Shown piece by piece: positions 1 through 18,682 of a DNA stretch of 64,000 nt (the first letter of the stretch is position 1; the number at the start of each line of letters is the position of its first letter). Below the pieces are notes generated by a model that ran no database searches, had not been told where the DNA came from, and saw only the letters and a list, made by a program, of their open reading frames with translations. Where the stretch lies: NCBI GenBank assembly GCA_964019055.1, contig OZ025217.1:9297966-9361965 (forward strand). The letters run 5' to 3'. The position numbers were made by a program, and so were the translations under genes. The stretch comes from Anthopleura xanthogrammica (taxonomy: Eukaryota > Cnidaria > Anthozoa > Actiniaria > Actiniidae).

Positions 1-1084
1 CCAAGCTTTGCACACAAAAAATCATAACTAAAAAAAATATCATAACTCGAAAACTAAAAAAGCTATGGAAGTAATTTTGTCAGGACATTTTCGAAGACTA
101 ACTAAAATATTTTAAGAAAGTTTTAAAATGAGCTCAAAATTCAGCATTTTTTTAGATTAATGAACGAATATCGGTGTCAAATGATGACAACATAAAACAT
201 ACAACGCTTTTTTCCTAATAGTTTTTTAAAGTTCTAATAATTTTTTTTTGTCAAACTTTCCCAAAAGATTACTTTTTACTTGTTGTTTTAGGAAATTTAA
301 AGAAAAATATAGATTGCCGTGCAATATTTGAAAGTTATTATGCGGTTTTGAACGGTTTTTTATGCGCGCGCACATCGTGGGCTCAAATTGAACATTTGGA
401 AAGTAGTCACTTTAATGATTTGTTTCATCAACCAAATTAAAAAAAAATTACAACCAAGCTTTGTTTACGTTTAACAATCTATTTAGCTTTTCTACAAAAA
501 ATGACTTTATAGCTCGACTTGTATGTATTGTGCGCAAGCGATTTTCGACAAGAAAAAGGCTGCATTTTAATACCAACTCACTCCTAAACGAGAACGGTGA
601 TCCCTGTTTTTTATTTACTCGTGGAACTTTTATGATGGTCTTTTTTTTCATCATGCGAAATTTGAAGAAGAAAAACATGGGAAACTTTTTTGCCCGCGAA
701 CGTCCTTAACTATGGCGATAGACCTCTTTAGCTTAATAATAGATCTCGGCAAATTTCCTCGTATGTCAACGATTTTCAACAGCCGAAGGCGAGTAATTGT
801 ATATCTGATACAACACGGAAACGAATATTGTATATTACTTATGAAACGTCTAGGTGTATACATTGATGTTCTACTAAAATTTTAAAGATAAAATTGAATT
901 TGGCTGAGAAAATTGGAGTTAAAGTTTATGCAAATCAGGACGATTTTGTATCAGATATACAACCTCCTCCACGGAAAATGATTTCTATTGTGTTTCCCTC
1001 ATTAATTATTCGTGAGTTTTATAATTAAATATAAAATCTAATGCTTTAATCAAGAAAGGTTTTATTCCTTTATGACTATCAAAG
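1..1084. other. Region without a supported gene, upstream of the first recognised DAP3 exon
   Basis: AT-rich sequence. The short open frames around 461-709 show no family resemblance. A 17-bp inverted repeat (TTGTATATCTGATACAA near 796 and its complement near 945) flanks about 130 bp. A possible splice donor GTGAGT at 1012 would give the phase needed by the DAP3 exon at 1085, but the peptide before it does not resemble the DAP3 N-terminus. The missing 5' exons of DAP3 may lie here or outside the window. Confidence 0.5.
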
Positions 1085-4000
1085 ATGGTGAACCAGGTTG
1101 TGGTAAAACCCTGTCTCTATCTCAAGTGGTTCATGCTGCAATGAAGAAAGAAATGTTTATTTTATTGGTACCAAGTGGTAAGAACAACAATTATTCTACT
1201 GCATGATAATTACTGTTATCATTCAAATTATTTTTTCCGTCATTTTGATTGGCCGGGAGAACTGCAAATAACTGCCTACAAATAACGGTCTGCTCATGCG
1301 CATTACGGTGCAAAGCCATTTTGCTGCAAATAACGGTCTGCTCATGCGCAGTAACGTTGTATTTGACAATGGCTCGCTTCCCTGAACTGATAAAACAATG
1401 AACTGACTTCTTTGTTATTGTTTGACTCGTGCGCACTGCCCTCAAATATTAGAAAAAATAATTTGAATTATAAAACAATTATTGAACTCGGTTATCGTAA
1501 AATATCTTGATTTGTTAGTGTCTCGCAAGCAATTATTTGCCTCTGCCTTGGGCAGACTATAAAACTATTTATCCATAACCTATTAGATAAAAAAATACTA
1601 ATAACAATAACTGTTCACGTTACGACCGCATCACCAGAGCTATAAATACCATCTACTCTCTTTCATTCCCCACTGTACTCTGAAGATGACTTCCGCTCAG
1701 GTTGTCGAAACGTCAGTCTCCACCAATAACAGTCTTTCTCAAGGCTACACTCACCCGGACGATCACATTACTCACTCAACTACTACTCCTGGGTTCAAAC
1801 CATTTACTCTCAATGATGATTAAGTTTGAGAATTTATTTTTAAGCTTAAGCAGGGTTAGATAATTATTGGTAATATGACTCGTAACTTACAACTTAACGG
1901 AACTCAAAACATGCACTTGTATCAAAGTCTCTTGCAACCAGCAAAAAATATCTTGAGACAAGCTGCACAGGAAATTATAGTGTGCAACAGAGGCTTCAGA
2001 TCACAGGATTTCTAATCTCAAATCGTATTTTTAATTTTTCTTTTTTCCCTGGTAGTATTTAGTTGGGTACATAGCAAAAATGGTATTCGTTTATCCAAAT
2101 CAAGAGAAGATAGGTTTGACCAGCCTGAGGAGTCAGCCAAATGGCTCAAGATTGTTCGAGATATCAACACAGAGTACTTAAGCAAGGTATTGTCCTCTCA
2201 TCATAAAATATATAGGTTAGCTGTGTAGAATGACTTTTTCAGTGGTGGATACAGGGGGAGGTCACAGGGGGCCCATGCACCTTCCTGCTAGCTGTTTAGC
2301 TGTGTAAAATGGCGTTTTCAGTACAATATCACTTACAATATACTTGTAACGAGATCAAAGGAGAGACCCAACACACTTTATACACATATGGTGCTGGTGA
2401 GACAAGGAATAGCCCCCTTCACAGTTCCTAGCGCCATCTTGAAAGGTAGCCGTGCCTTTGCATTGAAGCGAGACGAACGGTGAGCTTGCAATGATAGAGA
2501 CATGAATAATAGACCATTTCATGGTTGTCGTCGCTCAACCTCAGCCTCGATAGCGTGTAATTATTCTTTAGAATTTGACTAAAGCCCTTTGAAGTTTTAA
2601 GTGTTTCAATACATATTTTTTTTAAAGCTCGCGTGCTTCTCAATAATGGTCTATTGTTTGATAATGTGTATATTACTTAAATTACCGTGAGCTGTAGTCA
2701 AATTCTAAAGAATATATTATACACTATCGAGGCTGAGGTTGAGCGACGACAACCATGAAATGGTCTATTGTCTAAGGTGTTAAAAAAGGTCTATCATTGC
2801 AAGCTCACCATTCGTCTCGCTTCGATGTAAAGATACAGCTGCCATTCAAGATGGTGCAGGGAACTGTGAAAGGGACCATTGAACCCCGGGATCCCAGAGA
2901 TCATTCTCTTCTTGTTCCATTTATGTAGCTGTTTATTATCATTTCCTTGATATTAGATAACAACCAGTGAGAAGTACACATGGGGTAAACTTGACAGCAC
3001 AGAAAAGGGAAAATCGCTACTCACTGTCATTGACCAGGTTGGTAGGACGCGCGTGAAAAACGTCTGCGCATGCTCTAAGTCCGTATGCAAATTAGTCCAA
3101 AGCGTCTTCGTGCTATTGTAAAAATATGCAAATTTGACTTTCACACTTGCCTGAAGAATAGTCTTTACAAAATGCCAAAACTTAAGATCAGTTCTTGAAA
3201 CTTAAGGCTAATTCTTTCATATTGTCTTTATTAATACAGTATCTTGGTCTCACAAAAGTTTAACCACGAAAAGCATTTATTTTCTCACTAAAACTCTATA
3301 AATTCTTGGAAAGCGTGCTGACAGGCACGCATGCGCAAACGTTTTTTCTAGTGTCAGTTGGTAGACCTACCTATAGACCCCTTGCACATGACGTCATACC
3401 AGCTTAATTTGGAGGACAAAAAAAAGAATTTCAATCTCATGAAAATTGGAACCCATTGTTTTGTCCTCCAAACTGAGCTGCGTTTCGACGTGCTGGGTCT
3501 GTACATGATTTTTTCTAAAGATCCCTAAGAGGACTGGAAATTACAGTACTAAAACAGGGATCATTAGCCAATGTGCATGAGCTCGAAATTATAGCACAAA
3601 GCATGATGGGAAAGTGAGTTCTTACGCTTTTTTGGCTCCTCTAAAAATTCATCTGACAATTTTTCCTTCGACATTTTCTATGGAAATAAAAGGATTTCAG
3701 CAGACCAAAATAACAGACTAATTTTTTTCTGATATTTCCTTTGATTTCCCTGTTAGTTACATTTTTAAAGAACTCACTTTCCCAGAGTGCTTTGTGAGCT
3801 TCGATGCACATTGCCTATTGGATAAAACTGACCAATCAGATAATTCCTACAACAATGATATTCCAATGATTGGGCCAATCAACATTAATATTCGAAACTA
3901 GTATTTTTTCAAAGTTTTCCAATTTACCAATATCGATTGGAATTTCGGGATTCTTGGAAGACAGGAAAACAGTAGATATTTTCTATACAAACTTGCGATA

Positions 4001-7000
4001 AGTAGCCATGATTAAAGCTTTCACAACTGCGTTTTCGATAGAAATTACTCAGTCCCATTTTTAACGTAGCTTTGAGTTCCTGTTGTCCGTGTTTACCGAA
4101 TCTGAGCAAAATGGCGTACGGTATTCTATCACGAGATCGTGAGAACGTCATGATCTGATTGGCTAATGCTGTCATGAGTTCAATCTCTGTCTAGTCTACG
4201 TTATCTGATTGGTCAGTTTTGATCAAGTGGTCCTGGTTAGTGTGTTTGCAATGTAAATTTAACGGTAGATTGATTTATGAGAGATAGCATATTATGAACA
4301 CATACATCACAGCAACAGGGCCGTAAGTTAGAAAACTGTAAAAGGTTATTATGTATCCCTCCTTAAATAAAGTTATTGTATTGAATTGTATTGTAACAAT
4401 TCGAATTTTAATAATTTTAATAGCCCCCTTCACAGTTCCCTGCGCCATCTTGAAAGGTAGCCGTGCCTTTGCATCGAAGCGAGACGAAAGGTGAGCTTGT
4501 AATGATAGAGACATGTGAATGATTGTCCAAGGTGTTAAAAAAAGTCTCTGTCATTGCAAGCTCACCGTTCGTCTCGCTTCGATGCAAAGGCGCGGCTACC
4601 TTTCAAGATGGCGCAGGAAACTGTGAAGAGGACCATTGGAAAGTGTGTGTGTTTGTTGACTCACTTTGCCTTCTAAATTAGACAACAACAAAGATAATCA
4701 AAAATAGAAACCGAAAAATGCAATACTCGAGTAAAAGACACCTTATTATTTCAAGAGGGAAAAGTTGTGTTGTATGTAGTGTTTTGAGCACAGTTTATCC
4801 ACCATACATGTGTTGCTTGTTTAGGGCTTAAAACGGATCGATTATGCACCAGATGTTGTGGGCGTGGTACTTAAAGAATTGAAAAAGGAAACCAGGTCAG
4901 TAAATACTGGCTTAGTAATTCAGCTCCATGCATGTGATGATTATAGCTTTAGAATTTGTGGTTTCTTTTGAATTCGGGAGTAAAATGTGGATATGATAAT
5001 AGTAACATTGAATAAAAATTGTATAACCGTAAGATAGGGCATGCACGGCTAAATCACAGATCGAACCCTGAAACAAGCCCTGGGCTGATCTAAGTCAGGG
5101 CACGGCTAACTCACAGATCGAACCCTGAAACAAGCCCTGGGCTGATCTAAGTCAGGGCATGGCTAACTCACAGATCGAACCCTGAAACAAGCCCTGGGCT
5201 GATCTAAGTCAGGGCACGGCTAACTCACAAATCGAACCCTGAAACAAGCCCTGGGCTGATCTAAGTCAGGGCACGGCTAACTCACAGATAGAACCCTGAA
5301 ACAACCTCTGGGCTGATCTAAGTCAGGGCATGGCTAACTCACAGATTGAACCCTGAAACAACCTCTGGGCTGATCTAAGTCAGGGCATGGCTAACTCACA
5401 GATTGAACCCTGAAACAAGCCCTGGGCTGATCTAAGATAGGGCATGCACGGCTAAATCACAGATCGAACCCTGAAACAAGCCCTGGGCTGATCTAAGATA
5501 GGGCATGGCTAACTCACAGATTGAACCCTGAAACACGCCCTGGGCTGATCTAAGATAGGGCATGGCTAACTCACAGATCGAACCCTGAAACAAGCCCTGG
5601 GCTGATCTAAGTTAGGGCATGGCTAACTCACAGATCGAACCCTGAAACAAGCCCTGGGCTGATCTAAGTCAGGGCATGGCTAACTCACAGATCGAACCCT
5701 GAAACAAGCCCTGGGCTGATCTACTGAAGTTAGGGCATGGCTAACTCACAGATAGAACCCTGAAACAAGCCCTGGGCTGATCTACTGAAGTTAGGGCATG
5801 GCTAACTCACAGATAGAACCCTGAAACAAGCCCTGGGCTGATCTAAGTTAGGGCATGGCTAACTCACAGATAGAACCCTGAAACAAGCCCTGGGCTGATC
5901 TAAGTCAGGGCATGGCTAACTCACAGATCGAACCCTGAAACAAGCCCTGGGCTGATCTACTGAAGTTAGGGCATGGCTAACTCACAGATAGAACCCTGAA
6001 ACAAGCCCTGGGCTGATCTACTGAAGTTAGGGCATGGCTAACTCACAGATAGAACCCTGAAACAAGCCCTGGGCTGATCTAAGTTAGGGCATGGCTAACT
6101 CACAGATAGAACCCTGAAACAACCTCTGGGCTGATCTAAGTCAGGGCATGGCTAACTCCCAGATCGAACCCTGAAACAACCTCTGGGCTGATGTAAGTCA
6201 GGGCATGGCTAACTCACAGATTGAACCCTGAAACAACCTCTGGGTTGATCTAAGTTAGGGCATGGCTAACTCACAGATAGAACCCTGAAACAACCTCTGG
6301 GCTGATCTAAGTTAGGGCATGGCTAACTCACAGATAGAACCCTGAAACAACCTCTGGGCTGATCTAAGTTAGGGCATGGCTAACTCCCAGATCGAACCCT
6401 GAAACAACCTCTGGGCTGATGTAAGTCAGGGCATGGCTAACTCACAGATTGAACCCTGAAACAACCTCTGGGTTGATCTAAGTTAGGGCATGGCTAACTC
6501 ACAGATAGAACCCTGAAACAACCTCTGGGCTGATCTAAGTTAGGGCATGGCTAACTCACAGATAGAACCCTGAAACAACCTCTGGGCTGATCTAAGTTAG
6601 GGCATGGCTAACTCACAGATAGAACCCTGAAACAACCTCTGGGCTGATCTAAGTTAGGGCATGGCTAACTCACAGATAGAACCCTGAAACAACCTCTGGG
6701 CTGATCTAAGTTAGGGCATGGCTAACTCACAGATAGAACCCTGAAACAACCTCTGGGCTGATCTAAGTTAGGGCATGGCTAACTCACAGATCGAAGTGGA
6801 ATTTGGCATACTCGGAAAAAAGCCCTTGCATTGAATCAAGGGTGAGACCCAACAAACTCTGTTTTCATGTAAACCAAACTCCAGGAAACGGCGAAATGAC
6901 AACAAACCAAAATAGGACAGCGTGTTTCTCTTTTTTTTATTTATTTTTTATTCTATTATTTTATTTAAAAAAAAACGACTCATATTCTGGGTTTTTTCTT

Positions 7001-10000
7001 CCTTTTTTTTCTTTTGCAGAATTTTCTTGTTATTTATAATGCACGAATCATTTTATTCTAATTTCAGTTTAAAATTCTTATTTGCTGTCGACGAATTCAA
7101 TGGATTCTTTGGCAAAACAACATTCAAGGATTCAAAAGATAAATGGGTAGGTTTGTATGGCTATATAGTATTGATTCACATAATAAAGGTTTTTGAATTT
7201 TTAATGTAACACATTGGGACCTTTGAAGCTCTCAAACGAACCGCAATGCGGGGGAAATAGTTGATTAAAAATAGTTTTTTTTAAACAAGGAATCGCTAAT
7301 GAGACCCCTAACCCATGGGGTGTTTCATGAGGTGGGCGATATTTCTAATAAGCTTCTGTAGACTCCTTACACTTATTCCCATCCTGGGGGTCAAAACGAA
7401 AGAACTCCCTTCTCTTGAAACGTTCAGATCTTTTGTCACGGTAATATTTTTTCTGATTGTTTTGACCCTCAGGTTGGGAATTAGTGCAAGGGGTATATAT
7501 ATATATGTAGAAACTCTTCCTCTTCAAATAGATTCTCATTCTCTTGGCGACTTCTAAGTAATTTTCTTTTTTCAGGCATGGTATTTCGAAAATTTCGCAT
7601 CGAACTTCCACCTTCGAATTTTTCAACACGTGTGTGTGTAAAATAAGGGGCGGGGGTAGGTGGAAATTTTGACCGGCAAACAGCAAAATAGCGTCCGCAA
7701 ATTTCAAAAATTTCGGATTAAGAAAAATAAAATAGCACATTTGACCTACGTTGACATACTTCATCAATGATGGTTATCATCTACGAAAATAGCCAAGCCA
7801 TAAACCATTTATCGAACGTGCTCAGTAGTGGATCCAGGGGTAGTTCCATGGAACCCCCCTTTGTGAAGCTAATCATGTTCTTTACTCTCAGTAAAGATCA
7901 ATGAAATCCCCCTCCCCCATTTTAAAACCGCGCCATTGGTCCTAAATGTACACGAGACAACATTTTTGGAAATATGTTTTTTAACTATTTCAATCCAAAA
8001 TAGCTATCTTGCTTATAGAGAATTTTTCTCAAAAACCAACGTATTTTAGATAAAGCCCAAAGAACTGAGCATTGTCCACCACTTCACGAAGCTCTTAGAT
8101 GCTGAGGAAGGTCTGGTAAGTGTGTCTTCTATTCCAACTAAATAGCACTGACAGCTGTTCAACACGGTTAGCTCTAGCTTTCTCAATCTGACTGTAAAAA
8201 TGGTAACAAGTTCTCGGATATGTAGTGCATACATGTTCCCATGGAAACGACTAGATGGACACCTAACAGAATCAATCCACTTAATCTCGACGGCAAAGAT
8301 CCGTGCGTGTTACTGAGAACGAGACTACGCGATTTGATTGGTTTATTCCCACGAAACTATTGGAAACCATTTAAGTGTCAAGACTTCACGTGGGCACGTG
8401 CTGCAAGTCAGTTCCTTTTCCAACTCGTAGAAAACCCTTAAAGAAAGTTAAATATCCTTGAAAATTATTTTAATTATTCATAATTGAAGGTAAACTTTTT
8501 AGTTGTTTTGTCTAGGTTTACCATAGCAATTAATATTTTTTTTAGAAGAAATGTTTTTATATTCTTATCCCAGAAAAATGCGGCGATGGTGTTTGCATTA
8601 TCGCGAACTGGAATCCAAAGAAACCACAGTAAATCTTATGAAGTCTCTGATCTTCTAGGACAGGTGAATAATAAGAGAAGTCACTAATACCCTGTTCATA
8701 CGAATTATTCATTTTTTTAAGTCTTTAAATCGTATAGAGCTTGTAAGTGTGACGTCAATCGAATGAAGAAACGACTTCCGGGTCAAAAACGAAAAGCAGT
8801 TTTATGAAGATTTTTCTTACTTTTTCTTCGTGACAGGATTTGTTATCCAAAGTTCTTATTGCTTCAGGTGGAGGTTAAATCATTGAGAACATTTTTCGCT
8901 TTATTTTAGCGGTTTTTATGAGCAGTTGGACCCGAAAACACGTCACAACTTAACAGCTCTATGAGTTCCCATTTGCTCCCTTCAAAGTGCATATAAAAAA
9001 AAATACGAGTTCCTGTTTCTTTGTAATCTGTTCAACAATAGACCTGTTTATAGTTCCGTTCAAGTGACCACGAATAATAGTTTCAAGTCGAGGTTGGAGT
9101 TGCCTTGTATAGCAAAAGTATATATCTTGCACGGCAACTCTAACCTCGACTTGGAACTTTTATTCGTGGTCACTGAACGAAAATGTAAAAAGATCTATTA
9201 ACACAATTTCTCAATTATTAGACAGTTTAAGTTCCCGGGTCTTTAATGGCCAAATCTGGCGGCTATGACGTCACTGATATGCATCCACGACTCGCGCGTT
9301 TTCAACCCTGCTATGCGAGTCTACACTATTTTTCGACTGGATCGAGAAGGCGAAAACGAGGCTAGTCAGTCGTCCGTGATCTGTGGAAAGCTGGCTTTTC
9401 CCTTAGACATCACTAAAAACGATTCTTAATGGATGTAAACACCATGTAAACACCATGTAACACCAGTAACAAAGATGAAGCTTGCACACAGATAATGAAT
9501 TACTGACTAGCCTCGTTTTCGCCCCCTCGATCCAGGCCGTCCGTTTTTGTCCGCCATGTTCGGAATCGGTGTATACTCAAAATGTTTTTCTGTACTTTCT
9601 TTTTTTTTTAGAAGGGTGAATCTGCTATTACTCCGTTCACAAGTGTTCACGTACCAGAATATTCTATGCACGAACTAGAAATGTGCTTGAAATTTTATCA
9701 AGAGAATAGCGGATTTTCACAAGGTAAAACAACAGTGCATTGATACAAAGTGAACACAAGTATTCATTCAAGCCTTGGTGTTGATTTTTGTTTTATATGT
9801 GTATGTTAATCCTTGAAAATTGAAAGAAGAAAGAAATAAAGAAATAATGAATGAAAGAACGAACGAACCAACAAACAAACGAACGAACGAACGAACGAAC
9901 GAACGAACGAACGAACGAACGAACGAACGAACGAACGAACGAACGAACGAACGAACGAACGAACGAACGAACGAACGAACGAACGAACGAACGAACGAAC

Positions 10001-10062
10001 GAACGAACGAACGAACGAACGAACGAACGAACGAACGAACGAACGAACGAACGAACGAACGA

Positions 10063-10142
<80 letters not shown>

Positions 10143-10350
10143 ATCCAAATCTTTATGAAAAGTATTGAAAAATGGAAGACAAAAAAGAATAATTGTGACG
10201 AATGAGCGTCCCAATCCAACAAAGTTCTTCAATTTTCATGTTAAGCCTTTTTTCTTTTTTTCAGAGCTCAATTCAGACGTCATTAAAGAGATCGCCATGC
10301 TGACAGGTCGAAGAGGACATGACGTAGATCTTATTTGTAAATCACGATGA
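1085..10350 (+). CDS. DAP3: Mitochondrial small ribosomal subunit protein mS29 (death-associated protein 3), 3' part, nine exons
   Basis: mS29/DAP3 is a GTP-binding protein of the mitoribosomal small subunit, also linked to apoptosis in vertebrates. Exons: 1085-1177, 2056-2186, 2957-3037, 4825-4895, 7068-7146, 8050-8115, 8574-8663, 9612-9723, 10265-10350 (TGA at 10348). All junctions keep phase and use AG/GT, with one weak donor (GTTGGT at 3038). They encode about 269 residues, matching the part of the roughly 400-residue family from the P-loop to the C-terminus. Visible landmarks are the Walker A motif GEPGCGKTLSL (1087 onward), then RFDQPEESAKWLK, EKYTWGKLDSTEKG, DVVGVVLKELKK, LFAVDEFNGFFGKTT, AMVFALSRTG and CLKFYQENSGF, in the same order as human DAP3. 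The first codon is split, so an upstream exon ending in phase 1 is required; the mitochondrial targeting N-terminus was not found. Introns carry several MITEs and a 1.8-kb tandem array. Identification comes from remembered family sequence and is strong. Confidence 0.9.
1221..1468. mobile_element. MITE-like element with 17-bp terminal inverted repeats
   Basis: ATTCAAATTATTTTTTC at 1221-1237 is exactly complementary to 1452-1468. The interior holds a direct duplication of CAAATAACGGTCTGCTCATGCGCA (near 1279 and 1328). There is no coding potential. It lies in a DAP3 intron just after the P-loop exon. Confidence 0.55.
1612..1815 (+). repeat. Retroelement-like fragment with a hammerhead-ribozyme-like core
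   Basis: CTGAAGA (1680-1686) is followed by GAC (1688-1690), a loop, GTC (1704-1706), GAAA (1707-1710) and CGTC (1711-1714). ACT (1677-1679) can pair with AGT (1715-1717). The order CUGANGA, stem II, GAAA, stem III is that of hammerhead ribozymes known from Penelope-like retroelements and retrozymes. One extra unpaired T precedes stem II, and stem III is minimal. Activity is not shown. Confidence 0.35.
2408..2880. mobile_element. Fold-back element family 1, interrupted by a nested fold-back element
   Basis: The left arm (AATAGCCCCCTTCACAG through the GAAGCGAGACGAACGG region, 2408-2500) pairs imperfectly with the right arm (2780-2880, ending GTGAAAGGGACCATT). Other copies lie at 4419-4637 (complete) and 14698-14805 (left arm only). 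A second, better preserved hairpin (2508-2769) occupies the loop. The interruption is intronic in DAP3. Confidence 0.7.
2508..2769. mobile_element. Fold-back MITE nested in the centre of the 2408-2880 element
   Basis: AATAGACCATTTCATGGTTG at 2508 and the following bases to about 2552 are repeated in inverted orientation at about 2726-2769. The arms are almost identical, so this insertion looks younger than its host element. It is non-coding. Confidence 0.7.
3049..3355. mobile_element. MITE family 2 (termini GTGAAAAACGTCTGCGCATGC)
   Basis: The ends CGTGAAAAACGTCTGCGCATGC and GCATGCGCAAACGTTTTTTC are inverted copies. Related copies lie at 36879-37115 (3' end degraded) and 62680-63022 (opposite orientation), sharing the internal TTGACTTTC and AGTCTTTACAAAATGCCAAA blocks. 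It begins only about 11 bp after the DAP3 exon ending at 3037. Confidence 0.7.
3372..3506. mobile_element. Fold-back MITE family 3, degraded copy
   Basis: It starts TATAGACCCCTTGCACATGA, followed by CTTAATTTGGAGGACAAAA, and ends with the inverted partner. The cleaner copy is at 34889-35024, and a partial one begins near 59803. Confidence 0.6.
4419..4637. mobile_element. Fold-back element family 1, complete copy
   Basis: Two arms of roughly 90 bp (4419-4511 and 4545-4637) are nearly perfect inverted copies around a short loop. The arms contain GCGCCATCTTGAAAGGTAGC and its complement. It has no coding potential and lies inside a DAP3 intron. Confidence 0.8.
5029..6795. repeat. 57-bp tandem repeat array, about 30 units, with higher-order structure
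   Basis: The unit contains GGCTAACTCACAGATCG, AACCCTGAAAC and CCTGGGCTGATCTAAG. Units vary between an AAGCCCTGGGCT type (5' part) and an ACCTCTGGGCT type (3' part). Some carry a CTACTGAAG insertion (61 bp). Four-unit blocks recur: inserted units at about 5720/5781 reappear at 5956/6017 (236 bp apart), and the CTCCCAG variant at 6152 recurs at 6380 (228 bp, 4 x 57). The array fills much of a DAP3 intron. Confidence 0.95.
9037..9200. mobile_element. Fold-back MITE (AATAGACCTGTTTATAG termini)
   Basis: Arms containing GTGACCACGAATAATAG and CAAGTCGAGGTTGGAGTTGC are repeated in inverted form before TATTA at 9200. The loop is about 30 bp. It lies in the DAP3 intron between the exons ending 8663 and starting 9612. 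Confidence 0.75.
9851..10143. repeat. Compound microsatellite (GAAC)n(GAAA)n
   Basis: About 200 bp of near-perfect GAAC repeats are followed without a gap by about 80 bp of GAAA. It lies in the last DAP3 intron. The long open frames across it (RTNE, FVRS, FFLS repeats) are artefacts of a 4-bp period. Confidence 0.97.
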
Positions 10351-12225
10351 CGTTGGTCGTGACGTCCACGTGAATATGTTATCTGTTTCTTTCAAATGTT
10401 AAACGTCATTTTTGGTCTCCCGTAGATTTCTTACCCGCTGAATGTTGAAGTAATTTGATCGAAAACTTCGTAGATTATTAAGCATCTTGGTGGGCAGTGT
10501 TTGCCCGCCGTTGTGGGCTGTTGAGATGCATGAGATTCATTCAGGGTAATTGATACCAAGCTGGTCAGTAATAAAATACTCTCTGGTTCAGAGAAAATGA
10601 CAGTAGATTCAGAGATTTATTCAGTTCATTGATACCAACTAATAAAATACTCTGTGGTTGAAAGGGCAGTGTTCGCCAGTCACTGTTAGCTGGTAATTAG
10701 ACTCATGAGATCCATTCACATGAATGATCCAAGAATATGATGCTAATGAGTGGAGCCCAGCTGACGGGCAGTGTACGTGCATCATTGTAACCCGGTGATA
10801 AGATTCATGATATTAACCTGGTTTAGAATTATCACCTCGAAGCACATGATTTATTTCAAGGATTTAAAGGATGTAACTAATTAGTTTAGAAGATAACATT
10901 AAATGTCATCAAGGTTGGCCCTATACTAGATCCTTGCGGTACTTCCGATCCTCAAAGACCTAACATAAATAAACAAGTCTATAGAAAATACCAGATTGCT
11001 AGTTCTTCTCTTCTATTCCTTCTTTTCTAGACTAGAAAGGGCTTGTTTTCTTTTTCTCTACCTTGTTCGCATTCATATTATTAATTTAAGAGGCCTTCAA
11101 TCTCATTTCTGCTGTAGAAAAATCCAGTCGCAGTAGTCTCATTGAGGAAACTAAAAAGTGGCTGCTTTTCAATTCAAAACTCTTGTTATATAGTTTACAT
11201 CACTTGAGCTGAATTTACTAGAACCTTCCTATTTACAAATCCTTATAAATTACGCTTAATGCCGAATGGTTGGGTAGAGTTATCAATTAACATTAATTGT
11301 ACTATTTTTCGCTTATTTCACCATCTTATCAACTGCCTTTAAACAGGGCTGTAATTTTAAGGTCATTGATAGAACATTCTTTAGTTCTTTCATGCGTAGA
11401 ATGAAAATCTAGCCGTATTCATGAACCTTTAGAAACGTATTTCCATTTTTTTTTTTGGAAAAAATATTTTCAAAAATTAGTCCGGCAAAAATCAGTCTAA
11501 ATTTCGGGTTTTTTTTTTTTAATAAAAAATGTTTTTGATATGCTTGAGACAGACCCAAGATGAACACCAATATTTTTTTATACGATTCTTCATGTCCCCA
11601 GATTGCGTTCCCGAGTTTCCCGCTCAAACCACCTACGTTCAATAATGAATGAGGTGAATTTATTGAACAGTTTTATGATCAACTGCTTGTCCCACTCGTT
11701 GGCTTTGTGTAAAGTCAATTAGAGACTGTTTATAAAGGGGTAAAATCATATCCTGTTGATGTGTGACCAACTAAAAGAACCATCTGAAATATTAATTTTT
11801 TGAGTGCAAAGCAACATTGAACCGGGTTGCCCCACGACTTCTCAGTCGATCTAAAAAAGATGTTTGAACTTAGCCTGTAAGCACCGACGAAAACAAGATT
11901 TTACTTGAAACAAGCTGCTCAGATTTAATTTATAAAAAAGTAAGTAAATAACGCTGTCATTACTTTTAAAATCTTGCCAAGGCAATTGTAAAATGGAATT
12001 TAAATTACTGTAACAAGATTGATTTTTCTAGAAAGCGAAGCTGGTGCTTGCATTCAGTTTCAGCTTGGTATAAAAATATCCATAAATAGCGATTGATTTT
12101 AGCAATATTTTCAAGTTCTAATCAAGCAATGTTGTTTGGATGAATGAAAAATTATCTCAAAAGCGTCTAAGATGCTGTTTTATTCATAGCTTGCGTTTTT
12201 TTCATTCAACATTTTTATCTTGAAG
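10351..12225. other. Intergenic region between DAP3 and receptor A
   Basis: No coding sequence seen. 10493-10830 holds three degenerate copies of a block starting GGGCAGTGT and followed by a TGAGATTCATTCA-like stretch. A related stretch occurs downstream of receptor B near 38470. AATAAA-like signals for DAP3 lie near 10567 and 10642. The promoter of receptor A should lie near 12100-12200, but no clear TATA box can be assigned. Confidence 0.5.
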
Positions 12226-18428
<6,203 letters not shown>

Positions 18429-18682
18429 ATAAGTTATTTAGATTGTTCGTCGATATCAAGGAATCTGGGTGACGTCATGAGCTTGACTCAGCGTGTCCTA
18501 TTTCCGGTTTACGGAATGAACTATCACGTGACTGTTATTTGATGGTCAAAATGGGAAATAGAAGAGTTAGAATATATTTGGAAAACATTTTAAGAGACCT
18601 TTAGCTCCATAGGAAAAGCATATTTTAATATACTGTAATTTTATTATGTTTAATAGCCATTATTAGTTTTCACAACATGCTG

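Noticed and set aside
873..1011. Candidate DAP3 exon ending at the GTGAGT donor at 1012
   Set aside because: The phase fits, but the peptide (KVYANQDDFVSDIQPPPR...) does not resemble the conserved region before the P-loop, and no acceptor is evident.
5029..6795. CRISPR array
   Set aside because: Units are contiguous 57-bp repeats without unique spacers, in a eukaryotic gene intron.
9768..10232. Long open frames of RTNE, FVRS, FFLS repeats (also at 12908-13444)
   Set aside because: They are generated by GAAC/GAAA microsatellites, with no unique sequence or initiation context.
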